Shown: piece after piece, positions 44,331 through 64,000 of the stretch | How the letters are laid out: each line of letters begins with the position of its first letter | How positions within the stretch are numbered: position 1 is the stretch's first letter | NCBI GenBank assembly: GCA_965153355.1 | Contig: OZ231126.1 | Location: 15,190,001 to 15,254,000 of the forward strand | Reading direction: 5' to 3' | Origin: Flaccisagitta enflata | Lineage: Eukaryota; Chaetognatha; Sagittoidea; Aphragmophora | DNA: 64,000 nt | Program-made: the position numbers and the translations under genes | The notes under the pieces: generated by a model | The model's database searches: none | Seen by the model: the letters and a program-made list of their open reading frames with translations, nothing else | What the model was told of the DNA's origin: nothing

Positions 44331-44689
44331 GCGCGCGCTTGCATGCAAGCATGCTGTCTTTGTTATTTTTAGTGTTGTAGTGAGGGATATTGTTTTACCA
44401 CTGAGTAGTCAGTAGCTTGGATTAGAATGCCCGGCGATTACATTTCAAGCTTGACCTCGATTCTATCCTTCAAGGTATGGTATGTGTGTGTGTCTGTGTG
44501 TCTGTGTGTGAAGGCCTGTTTGTCCCTGCTCACACGTCAACGTGGTAACACCAGGTTACTTAGGTAGGAAGGAAAGGATCAAACAAGGCCAAGTTACAGC
44601 CTCGCTGATCAACAATTGGAATGAAAATTTTGAAATTAATGAATAGATGATGAATGGATGAATTGAAAAATGAACAAATGAATGAATGG

Positions 44690-44850
44690 ATTAAAACGGG
44701 AAGGCATGAATGGTGTCAGGCATGAAGAGACACGCCTGACCCACTGGACCAACAGACCAATCAAACCAATCTAATGGGAAGGCATGAATGGTGACAGGCA
44801 TGAAGAAACACGTCTGACCCACTGGACCAACAGACCAATCAAACGACCCC
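44690..44850 (+). repeat. About 78-bp tandem duplication
   Basis: GGGAAGGCATGAATGGTG and TGACCCACTGGACCAACAGA occur twice in the same order, starting near 44699 and 44775. Confidence 0.8.
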
Positions 44851-44853
44851 TTA

Positions 44854-45442
44854 TACAGTACGATGGGGGCAAAGACGAACTAGACTGGAGGATAGATTTT
44901 AAGTATCTTATTTTTATTTGATTCATGAAAAAATTAAGTTGTGTACTAATTAGATATTGCTTTATTGCCTGAATATATTCACTTCTCTCATTATTTAACT
45001 CGTGACTTGACTTCATCCAGACTTCGTTTTTCAATATGTAACCTATTTTATCACATAGGGCAAAAAATTTTACATAATTAAAAAAACTCAGCTCAAACGC
45101 ACTACTTTTATAGGTTTTATGCCTGTTTTAAGCTTTGCCCAGGTACTAATTTACATGATTGTTCTGTTGAAAAATAACTGGAAAACCTGTAAAAATAGTT
45201 TAAATCAGCTATTTTTTTTAGATTACATTAATTTTTAGCCCAATCTGATAGGCTAGGTTAGAACTTTGAAAAAAAAGTCCTGATGAAGTCAAGTTAAGTT
45301 AAAGGATGAGAAAAATTAACATATTCAAGCAATAGAGCAACTTTTGATTAGCATGAATGTAAATCTTTTATAAATCAAATGAAATTAAAATATTTATAAT
45401 CTATCCTCCAGTCTAGGTCGTCTTTGCTCCCATTGTACTGTA
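44854..45442. mobile_element. Element D copy 1 (TA-flanked, mariner-like MITE)
   Basis: The terminal inverted repeat is TACAGTACGATGGGGGCAAA continuing GACGAACTAGACTGGAGGAT. The complement ends CCCATTGTACTGTA at 45442. Arms are about 48 bp. TA plus CAGT termini are typical of Tc1/mariner-derived MITEs. There are two more copies in this window. Confidence 0.85.
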
Positions 45443-45649
45443 GATGTGCAACAACGCACATGAAAAGCCAGAATAGGGAATTTGGCGGGACAGTAGTCAC
45501 AGTACATAACAATGTTGTTCATTGCATTATCATTAAAAAGTCTCATAGATTCCACGTAAAATTGTTGTAGCAAACTTTGAACGAACCAAATGTAATTTTG
45601 TTATGACACGGAATAATCTAGGGCGGAATTTCTTGTTTCTTATAAAGTG

Positions 45650-45735
45650 CATGAACGGGTGTGAATGGGGTTGGATGCCCCTGCCCACCCATCCGCAATG
45701 ATTTTGTGACCCCGCGCCACTTGTTAGAAGGGATG
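45650..45735 (-). mobile_element. Family A4 left-end fragment
   Basis: GGATGCCCCTGCCCACCCAT CCGCAATGATTTTGTGACCC and CGCGCCACTTGTT match the left end of the A4 subfamily. No right end is seen nearby. Confidence 0.6.
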
Positions 45736-45921
45736 TGGATGCGTTTGACAACTTCCAATTTGGAGGATGCGATAGCTACTAGTATTTGAACTGCAAAATG
45801 GGAGCGGAAACGGAAGTGTTGGAAAGCTGAAAGCGGCATAATTTTTCTGCCACCACATCCCTAGTTCTTATGGGCTGATTTTTGTTATAAACGCGTTAAC
45901 GTTTGAGCCTAATTTGACTGT

Positions 45922-45970
<49 letters not shown>

Positions 45971-46084
45971 CGAATTATGAACTTGAGTAGTGCAGAAAAA
46001 AAATTTGAAAGGAGAGTGGAGTGACGAATGGGTGTATGACTCAAAAAATACACACACAAAATTGTCTGCGATACACACAGACAA

Positions 46085-46117
<33 letters not shown>

Positions 46118-46257
46118 CACACAAATATATATACACACAAATACATATACACACAAATACATATACACACAAACACAAATACATATACACACAAACACAA
46201 ATACATATACACACAAACACAAATACATATACACACAAACACAAATACATATACACA

Positions 46258-46340
<83 letters not shown>
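45922..46340 (+). repeat. (CAA)n and (CA)n with 22-bp higher-order repeat
   Basis: (CAA)n at 45922-45972 precedes (CA)n at 46080-46340. The (CA)n contains five units of ACACACAAACACAAATACAT AT. Confidence 0.95.
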
Positions 46341-46342
<2 letters not shown>

Positions 46343-46496
46343 TCATGGATGTGTGGCTGCTCCAAAAATTACAAAGTCCCCATGGAAATTTCAGACCGAA
46401 TCTAAAATGAGACCAATATTTTTCAATTGTGAAATAGGTAGGAGTAGCAAATCTCTACTTATTTCAGGAACGGTCCATCAGTCTGTCCGTCCGTAA

Positions 46497-46848
46497 GATT
46501 TTTAGTCGCGTGCTATGCGACTCTATAAGCCACTTTTTGGTCAGTCTGTGAGTCTGTCGGTCCGTTGGTCTGTCGGTCCGTCCATCCATCACAAACCTGT
46601 TTTAAGTGCTTTTTAAAGCGTTTTTATGTCTCTGACTGGTAGAATAGAAACTTTGTGGAGTTAATGGCCCTTTAAAGTGTCTTTAAGAAAAATTGTTAGT
46701 CTGTCTGACTGACTTTTTGGAAAGTGCTGGCGCAAGCGACTTAGGTCTAATGACCTTGCTGAATTGCGAGGGGGTTCTCATTACTGCTCCTGCCCATCCG
46801 TCTGCGCGAGCTGCGACTGGATTGCCATTTATCCAGCCTGGTTCTTAG
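46497..46848 (-). mobile_element. Family A element, long variant
   Basis: TTTTTAGTCGCGTGCTATGC GACTC and TCGGTCCGTTGGTCTGTCGG open it. GCTCCTGCCCATCCGTCTGC and GACTGGATTGCCATTTATCC close it. It directly abuts element E at 46849. Confidence 0.65.
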
Positions 46849-47412
46849 TACAGTAGATGTCGTCTAGACTTGGAAATACGGGGGAATTCATTACAGTTAA
46901 GAGACTGATATTTGGAATATAAAGTAATAAAGGGATGCTTTATTGCCCATGGGTGCTGGTTGCCATGGAAACACATTTCCATGTATTTACGCTAAAGTAT
47001 CAATCTTTTCAGAAATTTTTTGAGGGAACATTGTTTAAAATAAAATTTGCAACAACTTTCCCACAGTATGTTCTGTAAGAATATCGCTAGTTTAGCGGTT
47101 GCTAGGGAGCATCACAGGGCTGTCACACATAGTTACGCTCCCTAGCAACGGCTAAACGAGCAATATTCTTACAGAACATATTGTGGGAAAGTTGTAGCAC
47201 ATTTTAATTCAAACAATGTTCCCTAAAAAAATTTCTCAAAATATTGATACTTTAACGTGAATACATGAAAATGTGTTTCCATAACAACCAACACCCATGG
47301 GCAACAAAACATCCTTTTATTAGTTTATATTCCAAATATCAGCCTCCTAACTTTATTTGTCTTCCTGTAATGATTTCCCCCGTATTTCCAAGTCTAGACG
47401 ACATCTACTGTA
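46849..47412. mobile_element. Element E copy 2, near-complete palindrome
   Basis: TACAGTAGATGTCGTCTAGA CTTGGAAATACGGGGG at the left is complemented to 47412. Pairing continues inward through CCATGGGTGCTGGTTG, AATGTGTTTCCATG and GAACATTGTTT, giving arms of about 250 bp around CACAGGGCTGTCACAC. Confidence 0.85.
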
Positions 47413-47468
47413 TCCTTTTGCCAAATACATTTTTCATTCTTTTTAAGAAACAAAGCCAAGTAGGCCAA

Positions 47469-47571
47469 TAAGGTGCGCCGGGTTGACCGTAAAACAAATG
47501 CGTTACCCGACCAGTTGACCAACGACCAACCGACCAACGAACAGAGCCTATTATAGGCGCACCTGAAATCT
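47469..47571 (+). mobile_element. Family A3 element, 103 bp (AGGTGCGCC ends)
   Basis: AAGGTGCGCCGGGTTGACCG at the left and TATTATAGGCGCACCT at the right form a terminal inverted repeat, with an ACCAACGACCAACCGACC tract between. It is the shortest intact member seen. Confidence 0.75.
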
Positions 47572-47785
47572 AGAATTTCAAAATCCATTTAATTAACAGA
47601 TTATAGGGATGCTCGCTTAAAAGTATCACCATTTTAAACAAATAGAGCTAGTACAACTAGTTATGTTAGCGAGCAAAAAAAATTTTGCTCGATGATTAAT
47701 TGGTCTAAAACTAAAATATCAATTGCTCAAGCAATAATCGAGGATTTTCAAGGATTTTTTCTCATTATTCTATGACTAGCCGCTA

Positions 47786-48008
47786 GCATTAAAAAAAACA
47801 AGGCCAACACCTTTACGTCGCGTGCGAGACTAACAGATTGACTTAGAATGACTTAGAATGGCTTAGAATGACTTAGTTTACCCTAAAATGACTTAAAATG
47901 ACTTCAGGAAATAAAATTGATAAAAAAAGTAAAATGGGGACCGGCCGACCGACCGACCAACCGACGGACAAAGCGGGGTGTAGAGTCGCATGCACGCGAC
48001 TAAAAACA
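47786..48008 (+). mobile_element. Family A2 element (AATGACTTAG interior)
   Basis: ACAAGGCCAACACCTTTACG, GTCGCGTGCGAGAC, then repeats of AATGACTTAG, an ACCGACCGACCAACCGAC tract, and AGAGTCGCATGCACGCGACT AAAA. GTCGCGTGC is shared by both ends. Confidence 0.75.
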
Positions 48009-48055
48009 AAACAAATAAAATGCATACATGGGTAAGAGAAGTGTTTTCATCATAT

Positions 48056-48808
48056 TCAGGCCTTTTTTTAGTGAATTTTTTGGGAGAGCCAACCGGGCTC
48101 TCTCCTCCCAATTTTACAGAGCTCGAAGGAAAAACAGCGAGCCCGGCAAAAAAAAACAATGCTGGATGGAAGGCTACACAAATTGTGTGTGGGCGGTCAG
48201 GGGTAGTGAGGAGATTTGCTAGAAAACATTTGGGCATGAGAAGTGACATTAGAATCACCTGTAAATGCACAAAAAGAAAAAAAAACAATGTCACCGATCA
48301 ATAGAGCAACAGATGGACTAATGAATGGGCCAACCAACCAACGGACAGACCAACAGATGGAAAGACCGCCCAACATAGTGGGTTACAGAGTAGCGTGCAA
48401 ACATGCAAATTTTGCTCCATTTTTTAAAAATGTGAGAGCTTCATGACGTGACACTCATCTTTCAATGGTGATTTTTCCTCTCTCTCATAATAGCAAAAAT
48501 CATCACATGCTAACCTTTTTTTTAAACCATCAAAATAATGACAATATTACATGAAAAAGGAGATGCTTTACTTGTTGATCAATTCTACATTTGACGAGGT
48601 GACTATAGTAGAAGTTCAATTTAGTCACTCATAACTTGTGAATTGGGTTTTCTTCTCATGATTTTACAAAAATCTTCCAATCGATTTGAGTTCAAAAATG
48701 GTTTCAATCTTGAGAGAGCCAGCCGGGCTCAGAGCCAGCAAAACCAGAGAGCCCGACTGCAAAATAGAGAGCCACGGGCTCGCGGGCTCGCTCTAAAAAA
48801 AGGCCTGA
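48056..48808. mobile_element. Element H, 753 bp, TCATAT target duplication
   Basis: The termini are TCAGGCCTTTTTTTAG and CTAAAAAAAGGCCTGA, inverted. TCATAT is repeated on both sides (48050-48055 and 48809-48814). GAGAGCC and CGGGCTC words recur within both arms. A family A-like fragment is nested near 48290-48400. The ORFs inside show no known motif. Confidence 0.75.
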
Positions 48809-48850
48809 TCATATTCAAAGCAGTAAAATGTTTCTAAGCATTAGGCAACA

Positions 48851-49090
48851 AAACAGGGCCAACACCTATAAGTCGCGTGCGAGACTTACAGATTGACTTA
48901 GATTGACTTAGAATGACTTAGATTGACTTAGTATCTCATAAAATGACTTAAAATGACTTAAAGAAATAAAATTGATAAAAAAAGTAAAATGGGGACTGAC
49001 CAACCAGCCGACCGACTGACCGACCGACTAGCCTACCAACCGACCGATGGACGGACAAAGCGGGGTGTAGAGTCGCGTGCACGCGACTAA
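48851..49090 (+). mobile_element. Family A2 element
   Basis: ACAGGGCCAACACCTATAAG, GTCGCGTGCGAGAC, GATTGACTTAGAATGACTTA repeats, then GTGTAGAGTCGCGTGCACGC GACTAAAA. The next family A copy starts within its final A run. Confidence 0.75.
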
Positions 49091-49238
49091 AACAAGGCCG
49101 GATACACGGCAATCCAGTCGCGGACGGTTGGGCAGGAGCAGTAATGCGAAAACTGATCGTAATTCAAAAATGTTACGGAGGGACGGACGGACCGACCGAC
49201 CGACACGGCAAGTTGTAGAGTCGCGTGTCCGCGACTAA
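49091..49238 (+). mobile_element. Family A element (GTCGCGGAC type), full length
   Basis: ACAAGGCCGGATACACGGCA, CCAGTCGCGGACGGTTGGGC, GGGACGGACGGACCGACCGA, hairpin GTCGCGTGTCCGCGAC at 49220-49235, then TAAAA. The left word GTCGCGGAC equals the inverted hairpin half. Confidence 0.8.
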
Positions 49239-49419
49239 AAATAGAGTACTTTTTTTTCAGAAATCATTCAGCTATTAAGTTTTTTCCTCAGAAAGATGGG
49301 TTTATCGCCTGAACGGGATCTAGTCACAAACATCCTGGCAGCAGGGAAGGCGCATTAAGCTCTACCGGAAATGGGAGTAAGAGTCTTGATCGCGCACAAT
49401 ACTTTTTAAAGATGGTCAT

Positions 49420-49751
49420 TACCCTTTTTGGGCAGCGGTCCTGAAGGGGTCGATGACCTAAGCTTTCACACATATGGAAAATTTTCTCCTCCTTCTCCAT
49501 CCCCCCCCCTTAAATCCTAGTCTTGAGGCCCAAATCCCAGTCTTGAAGCTCAAATCCTAGCCCGGGGGCCCAGATCCCAGCCTTGAGGCCCAAATCTCAG
49601 TCTCGAGGTTCAAATCTTAGCCAAGAGGCCCAGATCCCAGAGGAGGAGAAGGAGAAAATTCCCCATATGTGTGAAAGCATAGGTTATCGACTCCTTTGGG
49701 GCCGCTGCCCTGTTTCCCCTTTATCTACAAGCACAACCTACTTAGGCAGGG

Positions 49752-49755
<4 letters not shown>
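49420..49755. mobile_element. Family B foldback element
   Basis: CTTTTTGGGCAGCGGTCCTG AAGGGGTCGATGACCTAAGC TTTCACACATATGG at 49428 is complemented at about 49640-49705. The outer module continues to CCTACTTAGGCAGGGCAC. The spacer is GAGGCCCAAATCCCAGTCTT repeats. Confidence 0.8.

Positions 49756-49812
<57 letters not shown>
49754..49812 (+). repeat. (CA)n microsatellite
   Basis: It starts directly after the family B outer module GGCAGGGCACG. Confidence 0.95.
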
Positions 49813-50002
49813 GCAAGCATTATCGACCACCGAACGTATGGGTGTATGGACTTACGGACCGAAAAAAATTGCCATTCGAGAAACAAGCCCACACTAAAGT
49901 ATGTGGCAGAGCGGAAAAAGTAAAAATGTCTATGAGCAGACAGCATGAAGGGAAGAAGAACCGTGAAGTTGAATGGTAGCTAAACTGTTTCTCTTCAGGC
50001 TT

Positions 50003-50275
50003 TTTGGGCAGCGGCCCTGAAGGGGACGAAGTCCTGTAGAACACAGGGGGACTTTCGTTTGTCCGTTCGTCCGTCTGTGCGTCCCCCCCAAGGCCCTCTC
50101 AGGCCTGAAATCTGCCCTCTCAGGCCTAAAATCTGTCCTTTAAGGCCTGAAATCTGCCCTCTCAGGCCTTGAATCTGCCCTCTCAGGCCTGAAATTTGCC
50201 CTTACAAAACTGTTAACCATCCTCTCAGGCCTAAAATCTGCCCTCCCAGGCTTGAAATCTGCTCTCTCAGATTCA
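50003..50275 (+). mobile_element. Family B/C half element with AGGCCTGAAATCTGCCCTCT repeats
   Basis: GGGCAGCGGCCCTGAAGGGG ACGAAGTCCTGTAGAACACA is followed by CCGTCCGTCTGTGCG and about seven 20-bp units of CTCTCAGGCCTGAAATCTGC. The opposite end, present in the copy at 62.5-63.1 kb, is missing here. Confidence 0.7.
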
Positions 50276-50397
50276 AGGCCTTTCTTTCTTTCATTCTCCG
50301 ACGGTTTTCTTTCTTTCATTCTCCGACGGTTTTTTTTCTTTCATTCTCCGACGGAAGCTCTATAAAACAAGACTGCCCAATTTGGACAGTTTATTGT

Positions 50398-50398
<1 letters not shown>

Positions 50399-50466
<68 letters not shown>
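50399..50466 (+). repeat. (CA)n microsatellite
   Basis: Uninterrupted CA repeat immediately before a candidate first exon. Confidence 0.95.
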
Positions 50467-50470
<4 letters not shown>

Positions 50471-50472
50471 TT

Positions 50473-50534
50473 ATGCCATACCCGTTGCCTCCGCTTACTG
50501 AAAATTCACCGGCCTATATGGAGAGCAGACAAGG
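50473..50534 (+). CDS. Candidate first exon of the third gene
   Basis: ATG opens MPYPLPPLTENSPAYMESRQ and runs into the strong donor AAGG|GTGAGT. The phase (2) fits an acceptor at GACAAG|CTC (51349) but not the stronger TCTCTCAG|ATC (51339). It is offered as a possibility only. Confidence 0.3.
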
Positions 50535-51187
50535 GTGAGTTTAATTCTCAATGAATCGCAAATGGGGGTTAAGTATCATTCCACTAATGCACGAACAGAG
50601 GTTAGGCATCAATCCACTGAATCACGAATACCAATTTCACCGAAGCACGAAGTCGTGCTTCAGTGAAATTAGTCTTGACAGGCCCATTTTTGAAATTTTC
50701 TTTCGCGATTCAGTGAATAGGCCGAGAAAATCCGTGCGAATGCCGTTTTAATAATGGAGAATGTCGAGGCTGATGCGGGAAGAATCGGGATTGTTGGTAG
50801 GAAAAGAAAAATTGACTTGAGCATCATTCGCAGCTAGATAATGATTTCTTATCGCAAAGATGAGGCTGATAGCTAGATTTAGATTCAACCGTATCACCAT
50901 AAAAGGGTTTATACGTCTGTTGTTCAATTGTTCATCAGTCCGTTCATCCATTGGTCCAACCATCGAGGACGCTTGCTTTTAAACTGATAAAACGCGAGGA
51001 AAACGCTCTCTCGCTCTCTCTCGCGCTCTCGGTCTCGCTCTCTCGCGCTCTTGGTCTTACTCTCTCACTCTCAGTCTCGCTCTCTCTCGCGCTCTTGGTC
51101 TCGCTTTTTCGCGCTCTTGGTCTCGCTCGCGCTTGCTCGCTCGCCCTTGCTCGCTCGCCCTTGCTCGCTCGCGCTTTCGCTCTCTCG

Positions 51188-51257
<70 letters not shown>

Positions 51258-51339
51258 TACTCGCCCTGTGCCAGGAATCAAGCAAAAAACAGGCATTTGT
51301 TTGTCAAATTCTGGCTTCATTTTGAAACAACTCTCTCAG
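50535..51339. other. Spacer with GAAGCACGA repeats and (TC)n
   Basis: Contains GAAGCACGAAGTCGTGCTTC at about 50643, and a (TC)n/(GCTCTC)n tract at 51005-51255 that ends about 80 bp before the next exon's acceptor. No other gene is recognised. Confidence 0.6.

Positions 51340-64000
<12,661 letters not shown>

Noticed and set aside
48643-48837. Arg-rich ORF near the right arm of element H
   Set aside because: It reads the GAGAGCC repeats of the element's arm; there are no motifs.

Overview
This is a eukaryotic, almost certainly animal, genomic window. Three spliced protein-coding genes, all on the + strand, occupy a few percent of the bases. The rest is introns and intergenic DNA packed with microsatellites, minisatellites and short inverted-repeat mobile elements. 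Spliced exons joined by phase-compatible introns, a ZU5-UPA-death-domain protein and a gene family I associate with cnidarians, sponges and lancelets point to a non-vertebrate metazoan, perhaps an early-branching one. I cannot name the species. I found no prokaryotic genes, rRNA or CRISPR.

Layout. 1-8.7 kb is tandem-repeat DNA: a 25-bp minisatellite, a 29-bp minisatellite, an array of ATCATCGAAGTTCGATGAT-type palindromes, and a C-rich telomere-like array. 8.99-9.64 kb is a polypurine tract carrying one clean mobile-element insertion. 10.16-14.50 kb holds the splicing factor SPF45/RBM17 (G-patch plus UHM; first exon not found). 14.93-19.16 kb holds a ZU5-UPA-death protein of the UNC5/UNC5CL kind, with one GC-AG intron and an upstream ORF whose stop overlaps the start codon. 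19.2-50.4 kb is gene-free as far as I can see. It holds nested inverted-repeat elements, a 430-490 bp repeat array, a 2.9-kb foldback built from 10-bp repeats, and long (GA)n, (CA)n and (TC)n tracts. 51.3-64.0 kb holds at least seven exons of a third gene, open at the right edge of the window. It encodes an acidic region, a coiled coil and a conserved C-terminal region that looks like an uncharacterised, possibly RNase-H/DDE-transposase-derived family.

The most distinctive non-genic feature is a large family of 100-400 bp elements (called family A here). One end reads ACAAGGCCGGATACACGG. The other end is a GC-rich hairpin followed by CTAAAA. A 9-base word inside the left end is the inverted copy of half of the right-end hairpin. 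In different subfamilies both ends change together (GTCGCGTGC, GTTGCGGAC, GTCGCGGAC). A second modular family (B/C) has ends containing GGGCAGCGGCCCC and repeatedly sits next to or inside family A. At least eight further inverted-repeat elements can be delimited, some with target duplications or empty-site paralogues in the window. Several introns of the third gene consist largely of family A copies.

All element names (A, B/C, D, E, F, G, H) are labels invented for this annotation. Exon limits come from reading frame, GT/GC-AG sites and phase agreement only; no transcript evidence was available.
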